Origin: Nymphaea colorata
Lineage: Eukaryota; Streptophyta; Magnoliopsida; Nymphaeales; Nymphaeaceae
Assembly (NCBI RefSeq): GCF_008831285.2
Contig: NC_045142.1
Span: 3,105,001 to 3,169,000, forward strand
Direction: 5' to 3'
DNA: 64,000 bases
Positions 49,400 through 61,960 of this stretch are shown piece by piece. Each line of letters opens with the position of its first letter. Positions within the stretch are counted from its first letter, which is position 1. The translations under genes and the position numbers were made by a program. Below the pieces are notes generated by a model, which saw only the letters and a list, made by a program, of their open reading frames with translations, did no database searches and was not told the origin of the DNA.

Positions 49400-49700
49400 G
49401 GGCGTGGTAACCGATGCTTCCAATGGGAGAAGGTAACGGCGTCTAAAGGTTATCGTGTGTAATCGAGGGGCCTAAGAAGCAGTACACATTTGGAATTTTG
49501 GGTCCTTTTGCTGCTGCTGCTGCTGTGAATCCAAAGCAACCTTGGCCTGATTGGAGGGCAGATGGTCCCAATGAAGGAGAGCATCTTTTGGACATGGACA
49601 AACGATGGTCATGTGGGATGTCATTTGCGTTGGTGCTTGCCTCCAACGCCAAATCGAGGTCGCGGTTTGGACTTTGGAAGATTTCTTTAGTTGGGAGGGT
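49400..49700 (+). pseudogene. Coding-like scrap, unknown
   Basis: A frame from 49498 reads MGPFAAAAAVNPKQPWPDWR then ADGPNEGEHLLDMDKRWSCG. (GCT)n at 49510-49525 codes the Ala run. Composition is protein-like, but it is isolated and unrecognised. Confidence 0.2.
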
Positions 49701-49879
49701 TGGAGTCAGAAATTTTGTACGAGGAGAGTCGAATTAAAGTTTTCAAATTTTAACAGGGGCCAAAATATTATTTTTCAAAGCTTGTAAATAGGAAAAGTAA
49801 ATTTTTTTAAAATTTACATTTAAAAAAAAATTGAGGGGGGGACAGGCCCCCATGCGGCGTCGCCTGGGCTCCGCCCTTG
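49697..49879. mobile_element. hAT-like MITE, degenerate
   Basis: The left end is gggttggagtcagaaatttt. The right end is cctgggctccgcccttg. The A/T-rich core includes gacaggcccccatgcggcg before the right border. Matches the ggrgtggagcyagaaatttt style of 56052-56272. Confidence 0.45.
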
Positions 49880-50348
49880 TTAGTTGGTAGGAAGAGCGGA
49901 GGAGACCGAGGTCACAAAATTGGATTGCGTTCAAAGTGATGCAATGCTTTTTGTCATTATGAACCAAACTCGAGTATACTTTGTATTTATTCAAACATGA
50001 CCGCATTCATGATCTTGCCGCAAGGAGCTTAGCATAGCTGGTTGGACTGACAAACTGGTGAGAGTCAAATTGCCATCAATTCACCTAGGTTCTGACATAG
50101 TTCTAAACCCCAGAGCAAGGGAAAGGGGATGGCGCTTTGGCCTATCACTCAGAATGGACCAAGTTTATCATCTTCGCTGGTGGAGGTGGGTTGAGATCTT
50201 GAACTTGGCCGTGCTAGGTCGGTTATGAGGTTGGTCCATGATAATGATGCTTGAGCTTGATATTCCTTCTCCTCCACTTTCTCTTTTCATGAAATTCTAA
50301 CATGTGGGAGGTTTTGTGAAAGCAATTGATGTGTCTGAACTCCTCACC
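49880..50348. other. Intergenic, nothing recognised
   Basis: Contains catagctggttggactgacaa-type words also seen near 54700, perhaps remains of a tRNA-derived SINE. No gene. Confidence 0.35.
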
Positions 50349-50615
50349 AACCTAGACGAACTCGCATAAGCTCAACTTGAGCTCGAATAAACGAGTCAAG
50401 CTCGAGCTTGAGTTAAATCTTGAAATATAAGCAAGTCGAGGTCGAGCTACACAAGTTCAACTCAGCTCGTGTCCTCTTTGTCTGTTAATTTTCATCTAAA
50501 GAAAAAATGTATGGGTAAAGTGACACGATCTTAAGCGAGTCAACTCGAGCTTGGACTCGGCTTATCGAGTCGAGCTCCAACTCAGTTTGCTCATTGTGCA
50601 TTCCTACTTCCTAGA
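50349..50615. mobile_element. ctcgag-rich MITE-like element, copy 3
   Basis: Begins ctagacgaactcgcataagc. Ends cagtttgctcattgtgcatt followed by cctacttcctag. The inverted ctcgag-rich borders surround a core shared with copy 1 (ttttcatctaaagaaaaaat; gtgacacgatcttaa). Confidence 0.5.
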
Positions 50616-51374
50616 TACTTGTGAATCCCGCAAGCGCGGACAAACTTATTCCGGAGTTATTTCTTTTTAGGAAGGTAGTAAGATAGATAGGTTGAGTGAA
50701 TGGAGAAGAAAGCCTGAGGACTGTAAGGAGGCAAGGCATAAGGAATCAAAGCAGAACTTTTGGAATGGTATGCTTAATTTGGTAGATCACAGTGTGCATT
50801 GTCTCTCCAAACCAGACAGATGGAATGTCAAACATTGCAATCTAATGAACGGGAGAGGGAAAACACATTTTGCACTTTCGATCCTTTGTTAAGACCTTAC
50901 CTATGGCAAATTCAAACAGGTTTTGATATAGAGGAATATGACGACCCAAAATCATATTTCCTGAGATAATTCTCCTAAAGAGAACAAGATCTAGACATTC
51001 CTTGACATTGTGAAGAGATTTTTTTGAATTATTAAAGTAAATTGTTGAGTGGTATTGGATTTGAGATATGAAAATATACTTGTTGAGCACCTTTGTTCCT
51101 GAAATCAAAGAATAACAAGCTTTACAAGACACTGTGAATGACGAAAGATGCCTAATGTTTCGTTGATCACAAGCTAATGTTCCGTAGCTTGAAGAATATA
51201 TGGATCTTTGTAAGATAAGCATCTAATCTAGAAAGAGATGCGCCAACATTTCATAAGCACCTTAAAATTATATGCGTGTGTAGGGAACAGGTTTAATTTG
51301 TAACCCCTATTGTTTTCTCCCTCACTTATTTTTTTCTCTCTCCTCCTCGTTCTTGTAGTATTTTCCTTTTCACA

Positions 51375-51485
51375 ACTAGGGGTGAACACGAGCCGAGTCG
51401 AGCCTGAGTTCAGTTAGATCGAGCTCGGCTCGAGTAATGAAATCTCGAGTTCGACTCGGCTCGAGCTAGCGTCGATAAATAAAAT
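51375..51485. mobile_element. ctcgag-rich MITE-like element, left-end fragment
   Basis: aactaggggtgaacacgagc then cgagtcgagcctgag gives the best-preserved left border of the family. The element breaks off near 51480. Confidence 0.45.
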
Positions 51486-51739
51486 GGGAGTCACTGCCAG
51501 CAAGATTTTCATTGGACCTAGAGTCAATAATCCAATTGGCGAAAAAGAACATTGTGACAGCAAATGAAGAGGATGCTTCCTCAGAACTTATTGCTATGTA
51601 AGGGAAAGGTCAAAAGCATATTAGGGTGGTGGACAAGGCGTTATGGAGCAGAAAGTACTACTTATGATGAGATTCTCCTTGTCTTTGGCAAAGGACCCAT
51701 GATGTCCCAATACTTGAAGGGTTACATCCCAAGGCGCAA

Positions 51740-51906
51740 CAGTGGCGGAGCTAGGATTTTTTGGCACTAAAGTTACCGGAATCGGTCTGATATGGGGACT
51801 CCATGTGATTTTTTAATCATCACTATGATGTCGTTTTTCATTTTTTTATTGAAACTTTTGATTGGCTAGTGTGGGCAGCCAGCCCCCCCATGTATCTCCG
51901 CCACTG
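51740..51906. mobile_element. hAT-like MITE with perfect 11-bp TIR
   Basis: cagtggcggag at the left and ctccgccactg at the right are exact reverse complements, 167 bp end to end. The start CAGTGGCGG is typical of plant hAT elements. Flanking 8-mers (aggcgcaa, cgaagcgt) do not match, so the target duplication is lost or the element is rearranged. Non-coding. Confidence 0.7.
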
Positions 51907-52465
51907 CGAAGCGTTTGGCTTTGTTTTGGATCCAAATCCAATTGCTTCACTGGACTCATCTAAATGGGTCCGAGATGGGTTCATAATCGATCCAATACCC
52001 AAGTGCTTAATAATCCAAGAATTTGGAACCTTTTGCCACCATAATTTTCACGAGGGACACAGTGTAGTTGGTTGGGGTAGGAGCATGTGCATTGTTATCA
52101 TCACTGATGCCGATGCAGCTAGAATCATGCATACGCTGATAGATCAGATACGGCCATATTTTTCGGTGTTATTAATATCCCTCTAGTTTGTTGGCCCCAC
52201 AAATGGATCAATGTGGATGCTCATATTTAACCGAACCTGGTTATATGCACCAAACTTGTGCAAGTTTTTTCGTGTGCTAGTATGGTTAATGATTAAAATA
52301 CACTTAGTTTACATTAAAAAAAAAGTTTCTTGTAAAGACAAAATTAAAAATGAAAACTGTGGATAACATTTCTTTTTAATAAATTAACAAAATATCATTC
52401 ACTCCTTTACTGTGCATGGTGCGCTCGGTGCAGGTAACTTTCTCTCATATTTAACGAGATAGAAA

Positions 52466-52910
52466 AGCTAGATTTAGGAATGTTACTAAGTCAAATTAGA
52501 ATTGGATGTATCTTTTACAACTCACACACTTAGATCTGAAATTGGGTTCAAATAAGAATAAACAAAAATCTATACCATATCTGAATTTGATTTATGAATT
52601 CACAACCAAATCCGACTTTTATTTTCAAATCTGCATTTAAGTCCAACTTTTAGATACACAACTGAATTCAAACTGCAATCTAATATGTTAAAAAACTCAA
52701 TCCAAATCAATTTGATTTCTTATCCGAATGCAAACCCAATCAAATAATTATTTAAAACTGAATATATTATATGAATCTGATTAGATGTCATTTCTGCAAT
52801 CCAAATTGATTTAATTTCTTAATCAGATATTAAAATTTTTTTGTATCCAACATTTTTAATGAAATTCAGTTGGATTCCAAATCCGATCTATTGACACCCC
52901 CAATTAGATT
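52466..52910. repeat. Degenerate gaatctgaat/ccaaat-rich element
   Basis: About 440 bp built from variants of aatctgaattt and tccaaat words, ending gatctattgacacccccaat. Resembles the short plant elements with a gacaccccta border. Related to 40970-41200. Confidence 0.45.
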
Positions 52911-53837
52911 TAGCTTGTTCCGATTTGTTGTTGTTGACATAGTCGGATCTTCTGTATCGTTTTGCAAACCGATTCACCTTTGATATGAAAATGTGTTGAT
53001 GGGGCCATATTGCCCTGACAGTTATTCGCTTTTTTCTCCCCACAAAGGATAAAGCCATGGCATCGAATTCAATGTGGAAGACGTTATTTTGCAGGGAAAC
53101 CAGAGATTCTGCATCAATTAATAACTTTCTACTATTGAATGTTCTCTCTGTCTCTAAACTTTAGATGTTCCAAACAATTTTGGAGTGCAAATCATTTAAG
53201 TAAATTAAGGGTTTAAATTTAGTTTTTATGTAGATGGACATTTTTATAGCAAAATATGCGCCCTTGTGAAATTTTTTTTTTTTCTTTGTTTGAGGGCAAC
53301 ATGAAAAAAAAACATAACTTCTTTTTTTTTAAGGGTGAGTGGTTTATTCTACCGCCCTAAAAAAGGCTGCTACTTATCTCTTTGTGCTCGCTCCTCTGGG
53401 TTTTAATAGAGCATGTTTTGGTGTCTTTTATGGTTTAGAGATAAAACGCGCTGGAACGTGATAGTGCAAAACTCAAAGCTGAGTCTTTAGAGGAACCAGA
53501 CCACCTTACCACAAAATAAACTTAAAAAATTCACCAAAGGAATAAATCTTATTTTTCTCAAAGCATATTGGTACAATGGGTAACGCTGAGTTGCCATATG
53601 ACAGGTGGTTGTAGACAAAATGTTGTCAGTCGGATCCCATAGGTGTCATGATCATATCCCTTAGAATGTACATTAAGACACTAGATGGAGGTTTGTCACA
53701 TATATGCATTGTCTTAACCCAAAACTTATAGGCAAAGTTAGGTCTGAGCTGTCATATATTTATATTTTCATGGATACAACTCCCTTTAAAAGCCAAAGCT
53801 GGACATGCCACTTAGATTTAAGCAAGACTTACTAAAT
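52911..53837. other. Intergenic, nothing recognised
   Basis: Plain A/T-rich sequence with T-runs (53270-53283, 53322-53331). No coding-like frame or repeat pair supported. Confidence 0.5.
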
Positions 53838-53947
53838 TTTTTTTATAAGCACAGGCCATATGTTACTAAAAAAAAACTAAGTCGTTAGTTGGTTTTTTTA
53901 TAAGCACAGGCCATATGTTACTAAAAAAAAAACTAAGTCGTTAGTTG
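53838..53947. repeat. 55-bp tandem duplication
   Basis: ataagcacaggccatatgtt through actaagtcgttagttgg is present twice, 55 bases apart (53845 and 53900), nearly identical. Confidence 0.85.
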
Positions 53948-53974
53948 GTAAATTTCCACCAATCTATGGCAGGG

Positions 53975-54189
53975 CAGGGCGGAACCGGGATCAGAGAAAG
54001 GGCCTTGGCCCCGCCTTAAAATTTCAAAAGAAAATATTTTACATTTAAAAAATTTGAGAAACTTTCATTTGTCTCATATAAAATTTTAAAAAATATGTAT
54101 TTTGTCTCTTGTTAAAATATAGTTTGACCTCTCTCATACAAAATTTTGGGTGGAGAGAAAACTCTAAAAAAATTCTTACTTCGCCCCAA
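53975..54189. mobile_element. hAT-like MITE, degenerate
   Basis: Left cagggcggaaccggg, right cttacttcgcccc. The core has gacctctctcatacaaaatt and tttgtctc words similar to other family members. Ends imperfect. Confidence 0.35.
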
Positions 54190-54239
54190 GAAAACAACTC
54201 AGAATTATGGAGTCCGTTGTTGCAAAAAGATAAAAATTT

Positions 54240-54570
54240 TAGTCCTTAATTGAAAATTCTGTCCTCACGATCCAATAACTCGTACGCTGCGGCAGAATAC
54301 CACGCGCATGGGCGTCGTCGCTGCTCATGACCATCATCGACATACCATCCATCCCATGCATGCCCGACATGCATGACGGTGGCCTCCATGGTCCTCCTCT
54401 GCATGCCACCCGTGGGTCCCACGCTAAACCTCCTGATGAAGTCAACGGGCAGACATGCCGGGCCCCACATGAAAGCGATCGCACATGAGCCATCATCATC
54501 ATTTCATCGGTTCGTTAGATCAACTGTTCACATCATGGCCTCGGAACCCATGCCAACACCCACATGATCC
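54240..54570. other. Isolated G+C-rich island, open on both strands
   Basis: Unlike its flanks it is about half G+C and has open frames: - strand FMWGPACLPVDFIRRFSVGP (54246-54470) and + strand MTVASMVLLCMPPVGPTLNL (54373-54567). catgcatg words are repeated. No family recognised; may be a gene scrap. Confidence 0.25.
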
Positions 54571-54684
54571 ATGTTCTTCTCACTTTTGTGATGCATGATT
54601 ACTATGATTATTATGCTGGTTGCTTTGCTTGTTGTACATTCTTTTTTTTTTTTTTAAATTGTTGGGTCATTAATTGGGGTTTGC

Positions 54685-54785
54685 GTATAGTATAGTTGGT
54701 ATAGTATAGTTGGTCGGACTAGTGTAGTTGGTTGGACTAGTGGTATGTTGTATGGTATAGTTGGTCGAACTAGTGGTATGCTACA
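54685..54785. repeat. Minisatellite of tatagttggt/ggactagtgg words
   Basis: Five or more variants of gtatagttggt and ggactagtggtatg in 100 bases. The words resemble a tRNA A-box (TAGTTGG). Confidence 0.6.
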
Positions 54786-56051
54786 AGACGCATCGCACAT
54801 TTAATTATTGTGCGAGACGACACCGTATGAGATGGATGATAGTATTAAGATGAAGGTATTTTGTCTTCTCACTCTTTACTCTTTAGGTACCAACGTACTA
54901 TTTCGGATCTGTGGTGATTTGAGACCATTGAGAAATTTGAATTCGTGGATTTGAATCTTTAAATGTAATTTTATAACCATAAACTGAACATTTCAATATA
55001 TATATACATATATATTCAGCTTCAGATATGAGATCTAAAGCTATCAAACAATAATGCCCTAAAAGTAGTGGAAAAGCAAGAAACTTTGCCGCTTTTCTAA
55101 GCAATGAGTTGTAATCTTCTTGCTCACCCCTACCGAAAAAAGGAACACCTGGTAGATAAATGATGTGTGAGAATGGTGAGAATGTTGAGAATCTAAACCT
55201 TGTAATCTTGCAAGGTTTGGAAATAAATTTAAGTTGAAAATCAAACTTTTAAAAGATATTGAGGAAGAAGAATATTGTGTTTTTGAAAAATGGATTTTCT
55301 TAGGATACATTGTCTTGTTAAAACAAACAGAATATGATTACTTCAATCATAAGTAATCCCACTATGAAAACATGATATGGTTATGTGTTTTCTTGTAAAA
55401 CTAACTTTTAAGCGATTTAAAAAATGTAGCGCAGGTGATATTGGATTAGAAAAAAGATCATTCCACATATGCCGATTTTTTTGACATATTTAAAAATTTA
55501 CAATGAAATTAAAATTACTTAATTTTTTAAATAAAAGTGTTTTCCGCGTAATGGTTTATTGATATATCAAACAAATTTGCACCATTTCGAACGACTTGTC
55601 ACATTTTAATAATAAAGCCTTCGGGTTGTAGAATACTCACGGCGCGTGACAAGATATAATAAGATATATATTAATCTATTTGTTTAAGTGATAACAGTAA
55701 TATGAAATAATGTCCTAGCCAGTTAAGTAGGTAGGGGTATTCTGGGATGAATCACTCATCCTAAAAAAAAATGAAAAAAAAAATAAAAAGAAATATTTAA
55801 TCGCTTGTTCCTAAGAAAGATTGGTTACTTTACATGCAAACCAAAGCTAGTTTTAATTTAGGGATATTATATTGTTCATTTTTTGCTGTCATTATTTTGA
55901 GTTTGAGGTAAGGCCCACTGGTTTATATTTTATAAACAAAAAATGGATAATGTACTATATTTAAGCTTCAAATATATGGATGACATATAGCATAAGAGGG
56001 CAAGGATGTAAGCTTTTGGTCTGCGTCCACAAATTGACACATGGATCCACT
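54786..56051. other. Intergenic, nothing recognised
   Basis: A/T-rich. Short (TA)n at 55000-55013. Open frames at 54898-55104 and 55059-55310 on the - strand look like chance. Confidence 0.5.
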
Positions 56052-56272
56052 CTGGGGTGGAGCTAGAAATTTTGTGTTAAAAAACCATTAACATTATTGT
56101 CTTATAAGGTGCAAAAAAAATAATTTTTTTTTCTGCATTTCTTTAAATATATATAACTTTTTGGAATTTTATTTTGTAAGAAAAAAAATACAAACTACAT
56201 TAGAGCCTTTTTAAAGTTAAGAAATTTAAAGTATTTATACTTTTTAGTGAAAAATTCATGGCTCTACCACTG
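56052..56272. mobile_element. hAT-like MITE with inverted ends
   Basis: The left end is ctggggtggagctagaaatt. The right end, reverse-complemented, is cagtggtagagccatgaatt. Length about 220 bp, A/T-rich core, no coding. Confidence 0.6.
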
Positions 56273-56494
56273 GTATAAACATCACCGTGTGAAGAATGAA
56301 TTGCATGTGACCTATTCCCCTCTCAAAAGAAAAAAGTACATATAAATTTTAAAAAATTTTATGTATCTTATACAAAATGATATTTTTGCGCCTGTCAAAA
56401 TTTTAAAACTATAATTCGGCCCCCCTCATGAAATTTCTAGATTTCTCCCTACACGTGACCTCATAAATGGAGAGCCTCAACAAAGAGACACAAG

Positions 56495-56720
56495 TGAGTT
56501 GGTATAGTGGGGTGGGTTGAGACTGTCTAGCAAGTAGTCCCCGGTTTTAGTTCGAATTAAATACTTCATTGTTTATGTAAGTTCATATTTATGTAATATG
56601 GGTACGTCAACAAGGTCGCCATACTAGTGCTGATACGACTACTCGAGGACATGAATACCGCAGACTATTTAACTGCCTACTAAATCGAATTTGAGTTACA
56701 CCAACTCAATCTAATCTGTC
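56495..56720 (+). mobile_element. Possible tRNA-derived SINE
   Basis: ttggtatagtgg (56499-56510) resembles a polymerase III A-box. agttcgaatt (56549-56558) resembles a B-box at tRNA-like spacing of about 40 bases. The downstream unit ends at a gagttacaccaactcaat border. No folded tRNA can be drawn from it, so a SINE remnant is more likely than a tRNA gene. Confidence 0.3.
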
Positions 56721-57036
56721 ATTTTATATGCACAATATTTATAATTTTCACTTAATAAAAGTATGTGTATTAGTTACTATCAATGAGAGGGTTGGCACAA
56801 TGGACAAGACAACGGCTGACAGGCGATCAATTTCTGTTATCATCTCACAGACTTCACTTCATAGACTTCAGCTTCAGCTTCATGTACTGCAGAAAGAGAG
56901 GAAACTATCAATATGCAAATTCAAACATAGCGAGGGAATCAACCAGAAGCATCAGGCCATGTACGATTGAAGATGGGTAGAAGGGCGGAGACTTCGGCTT
57001 TCTTATTAGACGGTATAATAAAATACTTTTCCCACT

Positions 57037-57077
<41 letters not shown>

Positions 57078-57839
57078 GACTACACATTGATCGATTATGA
57101 TTCATAAATACTCTCGTGCCCATGTGACTTAGATTCAAAAAAATGGTCCGGCTGAGTTTTTTTAATGAGTTTTATTAACTGGACCTCGTGACAGCTTAAT
57201 TATATGCATATGAAAGACACGGGTTTTGCTTAAAATGCTTTAAGACTGGAGGGGCCGTGATATCATATAATAAGAAAGGAGGCTTGATGATAGACTATTT
57301 TTTTGTAATAGTATTTAAATAAAAAAATCATAAAATATTAAAATATTAAAAATTAAAATAAATGGTATCTGGGGTCACACTAAAAAACTGTTTTCTTTAA
57401 ATTATTTGCCAAATAAAGTCATGGCTGCAAGTGCAACTACCTGAGCCCTAGTTCATTTATTAATTATCGTATTCTTTATTAACGTTAGGCAGGCTTTTAA
57501 TTGGTTACGTTTAAAACAGGTGCAAAAATATCGTAGTTTTTTTTTTTTAAAAAAAAAAAACATCCTTCTTGGTTGCAGCCAAGGTTTCTAAACTTGCCAA
57601 ATTAAGTTAGATCCTGCAATGAGTCAAATCACGATTACCAACTTGGCTAAACAAAGTTTGTTTTTAGCAGAGAAAATATTAAACAAATTAGTTAAAATAA
57701 ATGAAAAAATTATAATAAAAATAAAATATATAAAAAACTAGTTAAACTTGAAAAACAATACTTTTGAATTGGCCATGAAACCAAATCGATGATGTAAGCT
57801 AGCATAAGGGTATGACTTTGGAGGTTTTTAACTGAAAGC
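56721..57839. other. Intergenic with (TA)n
   Basis: A (TA)n tract lies at about 57040-57074. The rest is A/T-rich with no supported gene or repeat pair. Confidence 0.5.
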
Positions 57840-57993
57840 CAGTCATGGCTGTTGTCTGGTAATTGTCTGTACCAGCCCATAAAATTTGTTTTTATTTACG
57901 TATTGATACCTCATTTTTTTTGCTTTTTTTAATGTATGGGTTCCCCATGACATTTAAAACTTAAAATAAGAGTGCCGTGCCGCTCTGCCACTG
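57840..57993. mobile_element. hAT-like MITE, right-end copy
   Basis: ggtaattgtctgtaccagcc then tttttatttacgtattgatacc and right end ccgctctgccactg. The left inverted end is missing or decayed. Confidence 0.4.
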
Positions 57994-59357
57994 CAAGAAA
58001 AGTAGTTTCCCTTAAATAAACATAAAAAAATATTTTTATTTGTCAAAGTTGAAAGACAAAATTACAAAAAGAATCAGATTCAATTCTTGAGGATTACCAG
58101 TAGCCATATTGGAAGACAATAATGAATTGTCTTAAAGTAAATGAAATGAACATGGTTAATTAGTCCAATAAAAAGATCAAAGCATCTCTCTGTTCATTCT
58201 AGTGAAAGTACACAAGATAACTTAAGTTTTTTTTTTTTTTTGTTCTGAAACAAATTTATTTTATTTCAACTTGTTCTCAATCAGGCAAGATGCTTACCTA
58301 ATTTTGCCTCATTATTGTCCTAAGAAGTATCCACTGATTAGAATGTACACGTTAATCCTTTTTTAATCTCAATATTTTAAACTGAAAATCAACAAGTACA
58401 CCTTGATTCACATCTTTGACCTATATTGGTACAATTCTTTTGATATAAAATGTATATCAAAGAATGAGAAGCCAAAGAACAATGTGTTGCTATTTCATGA
58501 ATCTGTCTTAAAGATTGAGACAAGTTTATGGAAACTTTGTGTTTCATGAAATATTAATGCAATGTTATTGTTACCAAACGCCTCTATGAATAATATGTTA
58601 TTGTTTCGTATATCTACCCAAAGTGTTGGAATAAATTTACAGAACATAGTATTCCAAGTGCTTCATCAATTTGCTTCAACATCTTGTTACTGATGTGAAA
58701 CGACACTAAAACCGTAGAGTTGTGTCCGCTTGTATAGAGAGTTAATGCCTATGAGAATCAAACAAGAGATCGCGTTCTGCATGTCGATGGTCCGACCAGC
58801 TCCAATAAACCCCTTGATGACTTCAAAGTTTTCGAGCATTATAAAACCATGTGATTCTTAAATAATCAACATGAAAATGAATCATTGGTGCTCTATTGAT
58901 TTGGTTACAAACGCGGCGTTTGGATCGTATCATGTTAATTTGGGCCGCCAAAAAGAAGTTTATTTAAATTCAAAATTGACCTTAATGACAGTGACTTAAT
59001 TAATGTGAAATTGAGCTTGAATAGATCTGCTGAGCATCTCCATGGAACTTGTGCTGGATCAGACTCATTGTTGTCAGCACCCAATAATGCCAGTCTTTAA
59101 TAAGAACATTAAAGACTTTAAGTACTTCTTGACCCACCCTTTGTGCAGATTTTCGCGGGCAAATGTCTCCCATATTTTTATGCTTTGTGATATATATATT
59201 TTTTTAAAGGCCAACTTAAATTATTGATCAATTAGGACGTCAGAACGAGCTGCTCTTAGATCCTGCTGTTGCGAGTACGAGCATCGTCCCCCACCCAATG
59301 GATCTAACCAGCAGCTGCCATGTTGTACGATCCCCTTGAAACCGGGTGCCAAAGAAG

Positions 59358-59415
<58 letters not shown>

Positions 59416-60193
59416 TGAACAAATAAATCTTTTGGCCAGCCCAATTCCTTACATCAAGCCGTGTATTTAATTACATTCATGTATTTAATTACCTTTGTGA
59501 TGCATCTTGTGACTGGATGCAGCTCAAGATGACAAGAGTATTTCACCTTTTATATATATATATATAAAATCGACCCTCATTTGATGATAACTCTTAACCC
59601 TATAATTCTAGGGAAATGAGATTAGCAGCAATATAAAAGCACAGTTTTTTTTTTTTTTGGAAGACTTTAAAATACCATTCAAAGAAAGAGAAAACTAGAT
59701 AGAAAAGAGAGAAATAAATGAGTTTACTTGAACAAAGTCCATTGTGTTATTTGAAGTATATCTCATACTTTTGAAAAACAACTTGGCTTTTATATTTGCA
59801 ACTTAACATTCACCATCTAATCTGTTTGGAATCTTATATGATTCCCATTAAGGTCAGAGAGCTTACTTGCTTGCATATATTTGTAGTTCTTTGTTTATTT
59901 ATTTATACATCAATAATGCATCCGTCTGTGCTCCTGTTAAAGTTTAGTTGGTTTCTACGCTAGATGTCTCTTAAAGACAATAAGGTTGGTAGATCTTCTT
60001 TAGCAATGTGGGTCTATTGATGTGTTCCTCAATGTTTATCTGATTACTTCTATTCTAAAAAATGCTTAAAAATCATAATAAGTATAGAATAGTTAGATTA
60101 ATGCATAAATTTTTATTGAATAAAACTGAAAAAATAAGTATTTTTCTAATTTTGTACTTAATAAATATATTGGTACCTTTTTTGCTATAACTT
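57994..60193. other. Intergenic, (TA)n only
   Basis: (TA)n at 59360-59412 and 59552-59567, T-runs at 58229-58241 and 59646-59659. No gene, repeat pair or RNA supported. Confidence 0.5.
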
Positions 60194-61960
60194 AAATGGG
60201 TCCATTCCAAAAGAGGGTTCCATTAACTAACAACTATTTGCAAGGATTATGACTTGTTTGATTAACTTAATTAAATGTGTATAAAGTTTTACACATGTTA
60301 TATATATGTAAATTTGCATGTGTATGTGCAAGTGTATGTGTGTGTGTGTATTGTATTAGAAAATTCCTCCTTATTAGGCTATAGCGATAATCACCAATTG
60401 GTAGTGGTGGAGCCATATATGACTATAAGCAGATCATCGGCTTTAATCATGCCATTGAACATCTAGTTGTGTGTGTGTTGACAGTTGCCCACACTAACCT
60501 ATATGATTTATTTTTTGTCGATTACCTACTTGGAGCCCTTTTTTTTTTTTTATGTTAGTGCCCTTCAGCTACAAATTTCTGACTCCGCAACGGGTTATTC
60601 TCAAATTTAATTTTATATACAAATCTCGATCTATCCTCGTAGCGTTTTTGTTTATTCCACCCGCAATAATTTTGCGGCAATTTATGTGGAAATCCGAAGA
60701 AAAAGTTTTGGAATAGAAATCTGAAGGAGATCTATTACCTTATACAAGCAAGAGAAGGAGGCTAGTTTCTTTGGCATCAAGTGGTATACAACATGAAGAC
60801 AACAACAAAACCCTAACTTTCTTTTGTCACTATTAGTGAAAAAAAAAAAGATGCTTCTTGATTATTTCATTTGTGGAATTTATCTGGCTTTGGGCAGATT
60901 AATCTACTCCCCAAAAGTAAGATCTAAACATAACAGGCGCAATCAGCCATCTAATCAAAGTCCACATCTGATGCGACTACGCGTAGTAATCGACGAAATG
61001 CTAGGGGAATTGTTTGCATTAGGAAATTTGATTATATTTCAAGGAAAAGGATGACACATTGGCCTCTTTTTAGGGTCAGGGTGGGCACTGTGACCATGAG
61101 ATAACTGGTTGTAGTTCGAGGCACTGTATCAAAAACTTTCAAGAACATAAAATTAAGCTAAACTTGACTGTCAACAAATCCAACATCGTTATCGAACAAA
61201 GTAAGCTTAAAATGAACTTTAGATAAACTAGAAAACTATCTGCTATGAAATGCTCATAATTACCCTATAAATGGTATATAAATATGTATAATCTATCAAT
61301 GGTATATAAATTTGTTCTTATAAAATGTGTTCCAATGACATCATATCTTTATTTGAGAAAAACATGATAGAATTATAGATGTTGTTTCTAAGTTCTACAA
61401 GTAAACATGAGACATAACTATTTTTATCTATTTTTGGAACAATTTTAATATATGTGTTATAAGAAATATGTTCCAAGGACATAGTATTTTGCTTCCATAA
61501 CATTCTCAAGAGGTGGTTTTCAAAAAAATGAAAAAGAAAATTCTTTTGACAAAGTAACAGTAGATTGGTAGACTTAAAAATTCTTTAGGAGTCACTTGGT
61601 AGAAAGAACACTCTCTGAATATCCCATGAATATGATTCAAACGTTAGGGTAGATTCATGGAACACCAGTTCTCAATCTTTGAATATATTTATGAGACCTC
61701 ACATAGTATCTCTACTTCCAAACGACCTCTTATTGCTCTAGAAGGAACAAAAGCTCTGACCCACTCATTCATGTTCTGAGACAAGTCATATATTTTCTTT
61801 GATGCCTCGAGTGGCTTGGTCCGGGAAAATAATACCAAAAGCAAGATGGAGCATACATCAATATGGAGATCAAGAATTCCATATTTATGTGGAGCCCAAC
61901 ACTGATCAAACCTATAGTTGGGGATAATGTTTTTTATGACAAAACCTATTCACATACTTT
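60194..61960. repeat. 1.77-kb tandem segmental duplication, left copy
   Basis: aaatgggtcc at 60194 pairs with 61961, and collinear similarity continues: caactatttgcaaggat, accaattgg(t/c)agtggtgg, gatgcttcttgatta, cacattggcctctttt, gggtcagggtgggcactgtg, gatgttgtttctaagttc, tctcaatcttt/tctcaatcttc and aatcaagaattccat. The two copies abut. A frame in this copy (60824-61054) is disrupted in the other, so it is unlikely to be coding. Confidence 0.85.
60400..60592. mobile_element. hAT-like MITE inside the 1.77-kb repeat (left)
   Basis: Left gtagtggtggagccatatat, body gttgacagttgcccacacta, right ctgactccgcaac. The right-copy counterpart is 62127-62384. Confidence 0.5.

Noticed and set aside
56499-56558. 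tRNA gene suggested by A-box and B-box words
   Set aside because: No acceptor stem or anticodon arm can be paired around the boxes; a SINE remnant fits better.
60824-61054. 76-codon frame MLLDYFICGIYLALGR in the left 1.77-kb repeat
   Set aside because: The corresponding frame in the right copy is interrupted early, and no family is recognisable.
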